Shown: positions 1 through 12,348, numbered from the stretch's first letter. The stretch is 64,000 bases of DNA from Zoroaster sp. YZ-2022 (GCA_029582265.1 CM055817.1:29378303-29442302), one strand, 5' to 3'. Made by a program: numbers and translations. Notes: generated by a model not told the origin, from the letters alone.

Positions 1-123
1 ATTTACATGATATGCAAAAAATTTACATGTATTTACAAATAATAAAAAAGAAATCAGTAATCAATGAAGATCATAATAATCAGTCAATTATCAGAAAATT
101 ATTAGGTACAATGGTTTGGTAAA

Positions 124-3100
124 TTAGATTAGCCAGTAGATTTCGTCATTTTGTAGGGTGAAAAGTGAATTGTTGTGTCCCCATTTCTTGAGAAAAATTT
201 GTTGGTTGTTTTGTGATTTGTAAAAGTGGAAATCGAGAATAATTTTACTTTGAATTCTATATTTCCATATTAGAAGAACATCTTTAAAGTTAGAATTACA
301 ATATAACCAGTAAATAGTAGCTTTTAAGCTAACAATTAAATAATTACACAGATAAACGGCTTCTTCGGTCGATCCCTGGTGTGCGGAACTAAACACCAGT
401 ATAGATCAAAGTCCCAGTCTGTCTGTGGGAGGATCCGTCGCAGAAGTTTGTGAAGTGTGGATAGGGCTGGCTGAATTGTTGTGCAAAGGATGAACAGGTG
501 TAAGCATGTGCCTCTCTGTCCACACCAGCCGCAGTTTCTGTTGAATTTTGGGTCGATGTGGTGCAGGACTGGAAGAGACGGCAGGACATTATGAAATAGA
601 CGGAATTGTACATCGCCTTCTTTTTTTTGATATGGGTTGTTGTTATGTTGATTTCCATTGAGCTGACGTTGTTGGACGAGAAACACCATTTACGTGCCAC
701 GGTGTTTTCATCGATTTTTCAGAAAGGGAGTTGATGACTCTGTTAAAAAGTTCGTACAAGCATTTGGATGTGCTTGTCAGTCCGTTGATGTTTGGAGGAA
801 TAGTGATTTCTGGAAATGGTGTTGGAAAAGGTGGGATATTTTTCAAATGTTTTGGAAGTCGCCAACAACCTTGTCAATTGAAGAAATGCGGGAAGTTGTT
901 AGCGATATTTCTCTGTATTATGTTGATGTCCATTTGGAGAGCCCTTGATGACGTACGGAGAAGGTGCCGGTGCTGTGGAGGATGGAGGTCTTCTGCGGAT
1001 TTCCATTTTCCGGTGGAAAAGTCGATGAGATGACCTACCAGCGTTATTCCGCACGCCATGAGTCGAGGTGAAGGAAGCCGTTCTTTGGTATTTTGATTAA
1101 GGTGAGTACAATTAAAAGGTAAGTTTAAAATATGATCTATCGAAGTAGGTGGTACAGAGATACGAGCGCTGGACAGGAGCCAGGAGGTGATTATTTCACA
1201 GTGAAAATTAGGAATGCTATTCAGAAATCTCGCATTTATGTCAGTGAGAAACAAGTGAATGTCGAGGTTAAGGTTGCGATATTTTTGTAGAAAGTGAGAA
1301 AAGAAATTATAAGCAGGGTGCGAGCTCCTGTCCAGAAATCGTTGTAAAGTACGGAATCGGAAGGTGGAAAGACGTGCCCGAAGGCAAGTGAGACCAAAAC
1401 CTCCTTTATCAGAAAATTTAAACATTGTACGTTGGTTCAACCAGTGTTTCCCGTTCGACCAGACAAAGTCAACAAGTTTCCTTTGAAGTTCATCGAGTAT
1501 ATGATCGGGTGTTGGAAGAACGGCTAGATAGTGTAACAATTTGGAAGCGGCGATTTGATTAGCTATGAGGATTTTACCTTTATATGAGAGGGTTTTGGAA
1601 ATGCTCTTCCAAGAAGCGAGAGTTTTCTGAAGTTTGTTTCTACAAATTTGCCAATTTTGTTGAGTGAATTTATTGGAATTACCCAGATGAACTCCAAGGA
1701 ACTTGAGACCTTCGTTGTTCCACGTGAAGTTGAGGGGATTATCATTTCTGAGGATCCAGGATCCTGCCCATAAACCTTGGGATTTTTGAAAATTTAGGCG
1801 AGCTGCAGACGCTCTGCTATATAAATTGTAAATATTGTCGACGATTTGGAAGCCACACTCGGACCCGATAAAGATAGAAACATCGTCTGCGTAAGCAGAG
1901 ACGATAATATGTTTTCTGTCAAGAGGTAGTGGAAAACCGCAGGTAGCAGCATTTTGTCTAAGAGAATTCAAGAAAGGTTCTATTGCCAAGGAAAAGAGTA
2001 GGCCCGATAAAGGACATCCTTGGCGAATACCCTTTTCGAAGGGAAGGGGGAAGTGAGAGAAGAATTAATTTTAACAAGACTCTGGGCGTTATTGTAAAGT
2101 AATTTGATATATGACAGAAAGTTGTCGCCGAATCCCATTTTGCCCAGTGTTTTTAGTAAGTAAGAGTGACTGACATTGTCAAAGGCCTTTTTCTGGTCTA
2201 GATTGAGAATGGCAAGAGGAAGGTTTTCCATGTTAGCGTGGAGAAGACAGTCTCTGATAAGATTGATATTGTCGTATATTGAACGTCCCGGCACTGTATA
2301 ACTCTGATCCTGATTTACTATTTGACCGATTACGTTCTTGAGGCGGTTAGCAAGCACCTTGGCGATGATTTTGTAATCGGTGTTGAGGAGGGAAATCGGT
2401 CGCCAGTTAGCTATGTCGAGTGGGTCACCCTTTTTGGGAAGAAGAGAAATAACAGCTCTCCTGCAAGAGATAGGAAGGGCCCCAGAGGCGAAAGCAGCAT
2501 TGAAAACAGAAAAGAAAGTCGTATTTGATAGTGGGCCAAAATGTCTTAAAGAACTCGGACGTTAGACCGTCGAGTCCAGGAGTTTTATTTTGATTTAATT
2601 GTTTGACTGCCTGTTCAAGTTCTTCCATTGATATGGGTTCTTCACAAGCCTGTGCATCGGACGGATCGAGGAGGGATATCTTCCAGGAGGAGAGTCTTGT
2701 GCATTCACGTCAACATCTACGTTGGCATAAAGATTTTGATAGAAGGAGTGAATACGTGTCTTTATTTCAGAGGGATTTTCTGTTACGTCACCGAAGGTAG
2801 ACGGATTCTGTAGATGTGTTTTGGACAGAGTGAGATTTTTCGAGATTAAAGAAAAGGAGGAAGATGTGTCGATATCTTTAGCAAAGTGGAAGCGTGATCG
2901 AATAAGTGCCCTTTTGCTTCGTGTTTGAGTATGTTGTTGAGTGCATTTTCGTTGTTCTTTTCAGTGTTTCAGCCATGTCTGGTGTGATTGTGGGATGTGA
3001 TTGGAGTTTGTTTATGTCTTTTTCCAGTTTCTGTATCGTAGTTTTCTTTTCAGAAGCGCATTTCTTTCCGTACATTTGGGATAGGGATTTGATGTGATGT

Positions 3101-3960
3101 TTCCCGAGGTCCCACCAAGTGCAGATGTTGTGATAGTTATCTTTTTGAGTTTGCCAGTCGGACCAAAATAGAGAAAATATTTCACAAAATGTTTTATCTT
3201 CAAGAAAGCTGTTGTTAAACTGCCAATGCGCGCTTCCTCTCTTTGTAAAAAAGGGAAGTTTTAATTTCAGAGTACAGCACTATGATCAGAAAGTGAGCAA
3301 GGAATAATATCACAGGACAGAACAGATGTAGTAAGAGTGGGAGATATATAAAATCGGTCATATGAGCTTTAGACATTTCTCCAGGCACACTGGAGTTATG
3401 TCTAAACCAGGTGTATTTAGATGTGTTAGGGTTTCGTCTTCGCCAAATGTCACAAAGAGAGAGATCGGTATAGAGGTCGAGTAAAGAGGATGCAATTTCC
3501 GGCGTTATTCAGAAGAGATGCCGAAACGATCTAATGTGGGCTCAATAGTACAGTTGAAGTCACCGCCAATAACGACAATACCACTATCGCAGTTGTCGCA
3601 ATGGCGTTGAATGGCTTTTAATACTTCTATGGCAGGATCATTATTTTGAGGGATCAATACATTATAAAGATGATATATTGTGGAGCCGACCTCAATCTTA
3701 GCGTATGTAACATAACTTTCATAGATAACCTCAGAAGAAAGGACTGGGTAAGTATTTTTAATTAGTATCCCTCCCTGTTCCCCGACATAAACTTGGAGAA
3801 ACAAATAACGTGGTACGGCCAGGGAATTCCAAGCAGAGGACAAAGTGTTCAGGTCATTTGTTTCTTGAAGAAAGATTATATCAGGTGAGTTGCAAGAAAA
3901 GATTTATAAAAGAAAGAAAGGAAGAGTTCCTAACAGGCATGGAACACCCTCCAGTGTTGA
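124..3960 (-). pseudogene. LINE ORF2: endonuclease-reverse transcriptase, frameshifted
   Basis: The endonuclease part (about 3900-3505) shows LQET and a GGDFN motif typical of APE-like EEP nucleases. A lysine-rich linker follows (about 3200-2878). RT motifs are spread over three frames: NKTPGLDG near 2590, LNLDQKKAFDNVSH near 2190 and YADD near 1885. The stretch 1989-874 is open for 371 codons and ends at a stop. The same frame then resumes, and a C-terminal C-x2-C...H...C cluster (CGWCGQRGTCLHLFILC) is read from 689. The last block (396-124) keeps the hydrophobic C-terminal character of this family. At least three frame changes separate the blocks, so no single product is made. Family placement rests on motif recognition, not a search. 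Confidence 0.85.
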
Positions 3961-4013
3961 GGGTAAGAATGGAAAGTGCCATAAGATAAAAGAATAAAAT
4001 GTATTTGGTCATT

Positions 4014-5647
4014 TTAGAATGTTTGTGAGGGGTCGTTTGGATCTAGGGTCTTGATAAGTTTTCGGATCCTTTGTTGCATGTTTCTGTTGAAGAGAGGAGA
4101 GTTTCGCAGGGGTTTTAGTTGTTTAACAAGGCCTGGAAGGTCGTTTGTAAACTTTCTGGCAATTTCAAGAGGTTTTCGCCTGGCTTTGACGCATTTTAGA
4201 AATGTTGTCATATCTGCGTTAGACATCGGACCCGTGATGGTGACTAAATCACAAAAGTCTTCCTCGGTAGCTTCTGAAGTGACAGATTGAATGTCACTGT
4301 CGCTTTCTGAAGCAGAAGGACCGTCTATTGACATTTGAGAATAATCATCTAGAGCCTGTGAAAGAGTTGGCGGATCAGTAATGGTAGGTTGGTCTTTGAC
4401 TGTCTCCAGATGTTTAGAAATTTTTCTCGGAGGAGACGGTGATTTTAGAGGCACGAGACTAGAATTGACAGTTTGAGTGGAAGAAGGTGGTGAGTGCTTT
4501 TTCTTCCTTTTGGACAAGACCTCTGAAAAAGGAGGGGTAGAGTTGTCTCTTTGGAGAGGAGGTGGAGTTCCCCAAAAGTATTTGGGGGAGTGAGCTCTAT
4601 GGGAAGGGGTGGTGGGAGGAGTAGCAGTGGTTGGTGAGGAAGGGGGGTGGGTATTCAAAATGGGGGGATGTGGAGAGGCGGGAGGTGGATGGGGAGAGGT
4701 GGGAGGTGGATGGGGAGAAACGGGAGGAGGATGAGGGGAAGTGGGAGGAGGCTGAGAGGCGGGAGGGGGAGGTGCGGTTGGGCTGGGAGAATGAGGATCA
4801 TTCGTCTGAGAGGTTGTAGGATCAGAGGGGATGCGTGGTTGAGGGACATTAGATGAGGAAAGTGAAGTAGACGGTACACTTGCTGGTGTAGTGTGCTTAA
4901 TATTTGTTTTTGACTGTTTTGAAGGGTGTTTTGGGTCCGATTTTTTTCCATGGTGAAAGACCGGAGGAGGGTTTAGAGGGTTGTGTGTTGTTTCCGGTAA
5001 TGGATCTGTGGATTGATTATCAGGTTGGGATGTGTTTTTCTTGCAGTTCTTACTGATGTGACCATATTCACCACAGGAAAAACATTTAACAGACCCGGTA
5101 GAAATGAAAATTGGTAGTTCACACCTGCATGATTGAAGTTAATGTGGTCCGGTATGGTAATATTTGGTTCAATAAAGACATGAACTTGTCTTCTAAAGGA
5201 CATGATATGGGACAACTTTTTGTCCTTCATCCCAAGGGGTATAGGCCGAACGGGAGACACGGTCTTACAAAAATCAGACAAATTGGCAGTAATAACATAA
5301 TTGGGTATTTCAGGATATACATTTGATAAAACGAGTCGAGTGGTCGGGCGTACGAGTGGGCTAACTCCTATGTATGTTTCCTGTATTTGAAGACCACATA
5401 AAATGACTTCGTCAGCGATCACTTTGGAGCACAGATACACAGCTGCCCTGCCATTGGAAATTCGTGAAGCGTGTGTAATAGAGTCAGGAGGTATTGAACT
5501 GGACATAGCGTCCACGTAGGAAGACAAAGGAACATTGTCAGTTACAGAAAAGACTACAGCGTTTTTACGTACACTTATGTAGGACATTTGATTCATATTC
5601 AAATTAGAGCTTCCCGCTTGGCTAGCCATGATATGGCTAGTAGGCAA
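4014..5647 (-). pseudogene. LINE ORF1: gag-like RNA-binding protein with zinc knuckle, frameshifted
   Basis: The N-terminal part is open from 5647 to about 5100. A one-base frame change just before 5080 moves the reading to the frame that holds a clean CCHC knuckle, C-x2-C-x4-H-x4-C (CFSCGEYGHISKNC, near 5042-5085). The same frame continues down to 4014 through a long proline/serine-rich stretch made of degenerate HPPP-x-SP units (about 4650-4780). Downstream are basic patches (KRKKKH) and an acidic segment. This layout, an RNA-binding N-terminal part followed by a knuckle and a low-complexity tail, is usual for Tx1/I/Jockey-type ORF1 proteins. Its role is to coat the element RNA. The proline repeats also create false ORFs in other frames. 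Confidence 0.75.
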
Positions 5648-5837
5648 GGGAGCTACAAAATAAATGTGAAAAAACCTTCAAAAAATCACTTAAGGAGTGA
5701 AAAAATAATAATCAAAATTTTCCAGAAGAGTCTATGACTCTATATAAACAATGTATAACAATAATTATGACCTAAAGGGTCTTTAAATAGTCACAATACT
5801 CACAAAAATACGGAGCTCGAAATCTGTACCACCTACG

Positions 5838-5945
<108 letters not shown>

Positions 5946-6012
5946 TTCGCCGATTTTTAAAACATTGAACTAGGATATGTTTCAATGCTCTAGACTGTTT
6001 TCTCCAACTTAC

Positions 6013-8429
6013 AAATGCGGTTGTATGTGCCACTGATGTTCTTAATATCAAACCAAGTGATCCCATAAGCGGTGACGGTACATTCTAGTCGCTGCAAGGA
6101 CGGGGTAAATAGTCCTGGAGATGCTGGATATCTCGTTTGAGTCCCGCCATCGGTTGTGAATGTTGCAGTTTGTGGAGATTCATTACTAGCACACAGTGGA
6201 CTTTGTTGAGAAACAACATTTGCTGAGAGAAAAAAAAACAGGAAAACGTTTAGGCCAAACAAAGTCAGCTTCAAAATCGGTGGGATTTTGGTAAATTGGT
6301 TAAATGTTCACTGACTCCTATGTATAAAATTCGTTTAAAACACAGCACCGCAGAATTAAAATCGATCCATCAATTTTGGCTGCAACTGGACATCGTTTCA
6401 AAGCTAAAAATAAAAGAAAAAAATAATTATAATAACAAAAATAAAAAAATACGTCGCACGCGGACACCAGAAACTGGAATTTTTTTTGGCTTGAGACTGC
6501 TGTAAGAATCCGCAAAATAAACACCTATCAATATAAGTAAGACTAATTCTCTATTGAGTAGTAATTAGTTCTGAAAAGAACTGGAGCATACAACTCGACG
6601 TTTCGATCAGTATGCTCTGATCGTCCTCAGGAGACTGCCGGACTCTGGGAAAGGCTGCTGCTTAATGGGCTAAAACAATGGAAATGTAAAAAGCGTAATA
6701 ACTCCCAAATGGAATGGCGTACAGACTTGCAAGTTTTACACAAACATTTCTACCACAGAGTAGATGCATCTAAAATTATTAAATCTATATAAACTTAAGT
6801 GGTTCCGGTATTATCGGCTAAAACAATGGAAATGTAAATCCCTGTAAATATCGAACGAAATGATTTACAGACTTGTAACTTGGTACAAACATTTTGATGG
6901 TATCACAAAGTCACAGGTTCCGGCTAACACAATCAAAATATAAAACAAACGAAAAACCAACAAAAAACACTATAACTCTTTAATGATTTGTTTTATTTTG
7001 GGTGGCAGCAATTTTGTATTCATTTATTCATTTATTCATGTATTCATGCATCCATGTATTCATGTATTCATGTATTCATGTATTCATGTATTCATGTATT
7101 CATGTATTCATGTATTCACGTATTCACGTATTCGTGTATTCGTGTATTCGTGTATTCGTGTATTCGTGTATTCCTTTATTCCTTTATTCGTTTATTCGTT
7201 TATTCGTTTATTCGTTTATTCGTTTATTCGTTTATTCGTTTGCTCGTTTGCTCGTTTATTCGTTTATTTGTTTATTTGTTTATTTGTTTATTCGTTTATT
7301 CGTTTATTCGTTTATTCGTTTATTCATTTATTTTGGCCAAATGTGTTACTCTCGGACACTGTATAACACTGTCACATTTCGTATTGAAGCCACAGACACA
7401 TCCTAATAGTCATGATCATCTCAGCCAACTAAACACGTTTGTTACAATATCCAAGCCAGATTATGTGGTCTCACAACTTTTTTTTGGTTTTTAAATAAGG
7501 GTCAATACTGCGTAACTTATATAGCCAGATGGGCTTACTGAGTAGGTTCAACATTACACAAGAACGACGAAGCGTACCTGGGTGATTTCCTGCAGGCGTG
7601 TTTTTATATACAGAGTTTGTCATTTTCCACATAACACGAAACGTATATATATATATTTTTTTTTTGATGAATATGTTTTGAAATGCAATGATAGAGCCTT
7701 ACTAAAAATAAGATATATGATATTGTTATCATAAATCACTTACCACATTGCAGCCATTTTTTAATCTCTTTGGGGTCGCTGCTGATCAGAAAGGAGTCAT
7801 AGTATGTCACATTGAAGTGTCTACATGGTGTCTGAGTATTCATACCACCGGGTTGAATCTCGGTACACTGACATGGATCCTCAACTGGAATTAACCAGCG
7901 GTATATATTGTTTGAGTTGGGATCTGGTTCTCTTCCTATAGAGCAGATCATACCTAAACAAAAAATAATAAAAATAAACACAAAGTTTCACAAAAAAATT
8001 CAATTATTGTGATTCATAAAATAATAAACTTTACATGTTTCATAATCAGTTTGATAAATGTTACAGTTGTGATTAATGGAACAATAAGCCTCACAAATCC
8101 AGATGTAATTATACCAAACAGACCAAACAATGCTATTTCAAAAACCGTGTGATAAATTTCACAATTGTGATTAATTATACTATACAGAACACACAATTCT
8201 AGTTCAATAGGTTGGTTTCAGTGACAAATGTGTTGTGTTAGGAATAAGTAGTTAATTTGTGGCATTAACACATATTCCATTTTCTGACTATTTGAGACTG
8301 TGGAGAGTGGAGAATAGTGGATTTGATTATTGACGAAACATAAGAACAAATAAAGTAGAGCTTACCTTCAGTACTATTCGCATGTAGAAAAAGTGACAGA
8401 ATTACCAGCATTCCCACACAAAAGGCCAT
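6013..8429 (-). CDS. Secreted protein of unknown function, first three coding exons
   Basis: Three exons were read from splice signals on the minus strand. Exon 1 (8429-8366) starts MAFCVGMLVILSLFLHANST, a typical signal peptide, and ends at donor GGTAAG. Exon 2 (7953-7744) follows a TTTAG acceptor and ends at GTAAGTG. Exon 3 (6222-6013) follows a pyrimidine-rich CTCTCAG acceptor and ends at GTAAGT. All junctions are phase 1, and exons 2 and 3 are each exactly 210 bases, so each is a symmetrical 70-residue module. The modules have four and two or three cysteines and several N-x-S/T sites. Exon 3 could be the first half of a divergent CUB domain (SPGLF...LECTVTA), but this is weak. Later exons must lie left of the LINE, outside the window. 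I do not recognise the protein. Confidence 0.7.
6318..6500. repeat. Dispersed repeat, copy 1 (partner at 16388-16510)
   Basis: A block beginning CGTTTAAAACACAGCAC and running through CAATTTTGGCTGCAA and GGACATCGTTTCA recurs in the same orientation at 16388-16510 with small differences. It carries no coding potential and its class is unknown. Copy 1 lies in an intron of the secreted-protein gene. Confidence 0.75.
6594..6633 (-). ncRNA. Hammerhead-like hairpin of a Penelope element tail
   Basis: On the minus strand the order is CTGAGGA, a stem arm CGATCAG, loop AGCATA, arm CTGATCG, AAAC and GTC. That gives a perfect 7-bp stem II with six-base loop, then GAAAC-GUC. Stem I can form only about three pairs here. 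The surrounding 6541-6640 segment recurs at 57746 and 60074, so this is a solo fragment of the Penelope-type terminal repeat. Confidence 0.6.
7017..7335. repeat. Octanucleotide minisatellite (TATTCATG/TATTCGTT)n
   Basis: About 40 tandem eight-base units drift from TATTCATG through TATTCGTG to TATTCGTT across the array. All three plus frames stay open and give FMYSCIHV or VYSFIRLF repeats with no sign of a gene. Confidence 0.95.
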
Positions 8430-8528
8430 TCTGAACGCTGTTTAAGTCACCAATGTAGACCATGAGTCGACTCCAAGGCACTGGCTGTTGCAAGTTATCA
8501 ACCTTGTAGATTACACTGAAATCGAGTG

Positions 8529-8537
8529 TATATATAT
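8529..8537 (-). promoter_or_regulatory. Possible TATA box of the secreted-protein gene
   Basis: A TATATATAT run lies about 100 bases upstream of the start codon at 8429 on the minus strand. Spacing fits a short 5' leader. TA-rich runs are common here, so this is only suggestive. Confidence 0.3.
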
Positions 8538-8865
8538 AGACACAGGATCTTGAGTAAACACAATTTATTCAGGTGTCAACACAGGGCACAATATTGTTGG
8601 TCAAAACCCAGTGCAGAATCAGTAAATAAAAATCCCTCTCAGAAACTACACAAAATGTCTAGATGTAAGTCTACTAAGTTTGAGCTCCAACCCAATACTG
8701 ACTATGATCTATTTCATTTCTCAATATCAAAGGCCCCTGCGTGTGGCCGAATTTGATTGGTTAGTTATCATGACGTAATTGCCGTATCGAACGCAATGAT
8801 AGACAGCGCGCAGCGTGTACGCGCACGCACGTACTATATAGAAGACTTCAAGAACACTTGGATCA

Positions 8866-8893
<28 letters not shown>
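8866..8893. repeat. (TA)n dinucleotide repeat
   Basis: Fourteen or so uninterrupted TA units. Confidence 0.95.
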
Positions 8894-8896
<3 letters not shown>

Positions 8897-8995
8897 ATCA
8901 AAACCCTTTGTTGTCGTATTTCATATACGCGTGAAATATACGGAAGCGTTAAAGGTCCGTCACGATCAGAACAGACTTCCAAAACAGCATGAAAT

Positions 8996-9120
8996 CGGTG
9001 TCTTAGTTTAAGATGAACACAGTGACTGAAAATTACTGGCTCATTTATGCAACAGTAATATGACCTTATAATGCGGGGGTATTATTTTAAAATAAGCACT
9101 CCGATTCCATGCCCTGTTGA
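8996..9120. repeat. Dispersed repeat, copy 1 (inverted partner at 35925-36060)
   Basis: The phrases CAGTGACTGAAAATTACTGG, ATATGACCTTAT and CCATGCCCTGTTGA recur around 35925-36060, part of them in reverse complement. Each copy contains its own inverted halves around CAGTGACTGAAAAT, as a short foldback element would. Confidence 0.6.
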
Positions 9121-11284
9121 TCAGCACATTATTGTGACATAGCATAACTCGCTCCATCCACTCGGTAAAAAAAGCAACAAACGGTTGTATATATTAAAAG
9201 ATGGATGATGTACATTTCATAACATGCGCGTAATTTGATATCAGCAACCGGAGTGGTACAATTACAATAGGTGTCTAAACTATAGTGGTCAAAGGTGTTT
9301 ATATTTGGTAAGTTGTCAAACATTAGAATGAATACTAACAATGGAAATATATTTTCACTAGTATCACAACAACATGCTGAAACTTTCACGAGACTGTTTT
9401 CCATTATTATATCTTGATTCTTACGAAGTATCATTGTTTGTCCAGTAAGAACTGACAAGGACCCAGACATTTTAGTTTATAACAGAATTTTGGTGGTTAA
9501 CCATTTTTATTGACTCCAAATATATTAACAGAAAATCGATCCCTAATCATCCTTGGGGAAAATCGTTTTTAATTAAGAATAATTATTAGGAATAAAAATG
9601 GCCGCCAGCAAATGCACAATATACATGAAAAAGAATGTATTTCAGACACCTAAATTTAAAAACACAAATATGCAGGGAAACAACCCAAAACAGTATGTAT
9701 AAATGACATTACAAATGTAGTAGATAATAAGTCAACATTAAGACAAAAAATATGATTTTAATGAGGAGCCTCGTAGCCAAACAAAGAGATCACTTAACTA
9801 AGGAGTTAATCCACCCGAATCCATGTGGTCCTGGTGGATACACAAAGAAACAACAACCACAACTGAACTAATGGTATAATCCCTTGACAATAGCTATTGC
9901 TGGACAGCTGGACTCTTCTATTGTAGCGTTCAGAGAGTGTAAACCCAGATCGAACCTGCCAAAAACGGGCGACAAATGGAGGTTGGGGGAAGATCTCCTC
10001 CTTACTGATTATTCCAATAATTGATGCCAATGGTGGTACCGGTAAATTAGAGTGTACGACTGATAAATAAGAGTGTAATCCCATTCAGTTGCACTTCATG
10101 TATGTTGCCTTGTTTTACTCAAATAGCATTGTATACAAAAACAAATATATAAAGAAAGAAATAATATTAAAAACAATAAAAAAAATAAACAAAAAAAACA
10201 AAAAAAACAATGAGATGTCCATTTCACAAGGAGTTGACTAATTTGACCAAATTCAGTCAGAATATAAAAATGGTTGAGAAACACTTTTTTTCAAATACTA
10301 GTGCAGCAATAACAGAGCTTTCATGTTTCAATTGCAGGCAATCGTCAGTTGCGAGTGGTTGATTCAAAGGAATCGTGTCGTCTCTTGTCTTAACCTCGGA
10401 TAAGCAAATTGTGTTTTACATATTGGCTGTAGTTTGTGCCAGCGCGTTAGGAAGCATTGAGGGTACAGGATTCTCGTCCAGAATGTTAAGTTAGATAAAA
10501 TGTCACTGAAAGTAAACATAGGTTGGCTTTAGATTAAATTAAAAACCTTTATCATTTTTCCGAGTGGAGGTTTTGCATTGTAGGTTTATAGAGATCACAT
10601 CGCTCCGCTAAGACTATATTTCGACTAATTTGGTTCGGTTGAGAATTCATATTGGACATTAACAGTGTACAAATGAATGTTTTGTTCCAATTTGGAAAAT
10701 ATGCAATGCCAAAAAAGAAATAAAATTTTAAGAAATGGTGGGAAATTGTCTTCAAAATAGCGAAAACACTGAGAGAGATATGTCTTTAAAAAGAAAACAT
10801 TGGAAAACAGTTATTATGCACTCGTTTCTCTCTAGCATAGGGAAAACCATGACATCAGAGCCAATATGTGTACATTTTTTTATATGGTGTATAATTGATT
10901 GGTTTACGGTCAACTCACTTGCTACGTGCATTTTAATGAGCGCCTATTGTTAAATTGACGAGGCTGTCGCCGGCGAAATTGATATATTTCTTGTGCGTTT
11001 TTTTTCTTTTTGTTTCTCTCTCTCTAATTTACCTACACTTGCAATACACTGGCTATGTCAACTTGTTGCAATGAGTGCTGTGTTTATTAAGGGTATGGAA
11101 ATAATGACAACAGTCTAATTTATATATTTGACTTTTTCAAACATTTTTCACTCATACTTTTTATTTTTATTTATTTATTGATCTATTTTGTTGGAAAATC
11201 ATATCACATCTTAGTAGGTAATTAACAGAACGTGTTTATACACATTTTGAAGATGCTCATTTGAACAATAAATAAATAAATAAA
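9121..11284. other. Intergenic stretch without recognised genes
   Basis: Short open frames occur on both strands (for example 9470-9129 and 10084-9806, minus) but none has family motifs, splice context or codon character I can support. A-rich runs lie at 10140-10210. Confidence 0.5.
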
Positions 11285-11775
11285 CGGCCACACTATTAGA
11301 GAACACAATCACTTGTACCTAGTCTCTGATTGTCAACGATTGTATTGTGTTTGCAGGCAGTATGATGTCACCTGTGTACCAGCGACACAGCGGCCACACT
11401 ATTAGAGAACACAATCACTTGTACCTATAGTCTCTGATTGTCAATGATTGTATTGTGTTTGCAGGCAGTATGATGTCACCTTTACCAGCGACACAGCGGC
11501 CACACTATTATACAACAGAAACACTTGTACCTAGTCTCTGATTGTCAATGATTGTATTATGTTTGCAGGCAGTATGATGTCACCTGTGTACCAGCGACAC
11601 AGCATACCACACTATTATACAACAGAAACACTTGTACCTAGTCTTTGATTGTCAATGATTGTATTGTGTTTGCAGGCAGTATGATGTCACCTGTGTACCA
11701 GCGACACAGCGGCCACACTATCAGACAACACAATCACTTGTACCTAGTCTCTGATTGTCAACGATTGTATTATGT
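11285..11775. repeat. Tandem repeat, unit about 106 bp, 4.6 copies
   Basis: Units starting CGGCCACACTATTAGAGAAC occur near 11285, 11391, 11497, 11605 and 11709. Each contains CTTGTACCTAGTCTCTGATT and GGCAGTATGATGTCACC. Copies differ by a few percent, mainly AGAGAACACAATC against ATACAACAGAAAC, so the array has mutated after amplification. The last unit is cut by the SINE at 11782. Confidence 0.95.
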
Positions 11776-11781
11776 TGTGGA

Positions 11782-12153
11782 GTGTCGTGGCCGAGCGGTC
11801 TAGCTTACCGGACTCAAGTTCTGGTGTTAGCAGCAGAATGTGGGTTCGAATCCCGGCCGTGACACTTGTGTCCTTGAGCAAGACACTTAACCATAATTGC
11901 TTCTCTCCACCCAGGGGTTAAATGGGTACCTGTGAGGGCAGAGTTGGTTGATTAGCCCTATATGCGCTGTAATGGCAGCAATTGAGCTTATACTCCCCAG
12001 GGAGCTGAGATGGTTTCAGGAATGATTTATGAGCCTTATGAGCCTTATGAGCCTTATGAGCAGGGGTAATAATATAATGCGCCTTGAGCACCACTCAGTT
12101 GGTGGATACGTGCGCTATATAAGTCCACACATTATTACATTATTATTATTATT
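11782..12153 (+). mobile_element. tRNA-derived SINE with L2/CR1-type 3' tail
   Basis: The head has an RNA polymerase III A box (GTGGCCGAGCGGTCTA) and B box (GGTTCGAATCC) about 60 bases apart, as in a class II (Ser/Leu-like) tRNA. A unique body follows (CCTTGAGCAAGACACTTAAC, ATTAGCCCTATATGCGC, GGGAGCTGAGATGGTTTCAG). The 3' end reads GCGCCTTGAGC...GTGGATACGTGCGCTATA and finishes in ATT triplets. The same tail ends the LINE at 30196-32412, which suggests that LINE supplies its reverse transcriptase. Related copies lie at 41601-41965 and 41295-41596 (minus). Confidence 0.9.
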
Positions 12154-12155
12154 TG

Positions 12156-12348
12156 CCAAAGTACAAAGATAGCCAGTTACAGCATTCGTCATTTGAATGC
12201 ATGCTCTATCTCCAAAACTATTAGGAATACATGCACGTGGATTAGATACAGTGATACGTCTCTATTACTGAATGTACTAATTTGCGTGAAAACTTAAACT
12301 GAAAAAAGTCAGATTGGTCACTATCATGGCAAATTATGGACGAATTGT
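12156..12348 (+). mobile_element. MITE fragment, same family as 29712-29976
   Basis: The block from GCCAAAGTACAAAGATAGCC to ATTGGTCACTATCATGGC plus AAATTATGGACGAATT matches most of the element at 29712-29976 in the same orientation. The left inverted repeat is missing, so the copy is truncated where it meets the SINE. Confidence 0.75.

Larger units (their letters stand above)
1..5830 (-). mobile_element. Tx1-like (L1 group) non-LTR retrotransposon, nearly full length, decayed
   Basis: Read on the minus strand this stretch has the order of a two-ORF LINE: a CCHC gag-like ORF1 (5647 to 4014), an EEP endonuclease (about 3900 to 3500), a linker, a reverse transcriptase (about 2630 to 1000) and a C-terminal cysteine/histidine region (about 690 to 330). 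The RT blocks (FDNVSH, YADDVSIF, then KSQGLWAGSW and FLGVHLG) resemble the Tx1 branch of L1-group elements as I know them. Several frame changes and stops make it non-autonomous now. Its 5' end lies next to a tetranucleotide repeat at 5838. The 3' end is not clear and may lie left of the window. It lies in the same orientation as, and probably inside, an intron of the secreted-protein gene whose exons are at 6013-8429. Confidence 0.85.

Noticed and set aside
4655..4951. 98-codon minus-strand frame rich in Leu/Pro
   Set aside because: Alternative frame of the LINE ORF1 proline repeats; the knuckle-bearing frame explains the region better.
6983..7494. 127-168-codon plus-strand frames
   Set aside because: All three frames stay open because of an eight-base tandem repeat; no protein is implied.
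9806..10084. 92-codon minus-strand frame as a gene
   Set aside because: Composition is unremarkable and nothing supports transcription.
11285..11775. CRISPR-like array
   Set aside because: Whole 106-bp units repeat in tandem without alternating unique spacers, in a eukaryotic genome.
11782..11870. Functional class II tRNA gene
   Set aside because: Pol III boxes are good, but the sequence continues into a SINE body that recurs at 41601-41965.
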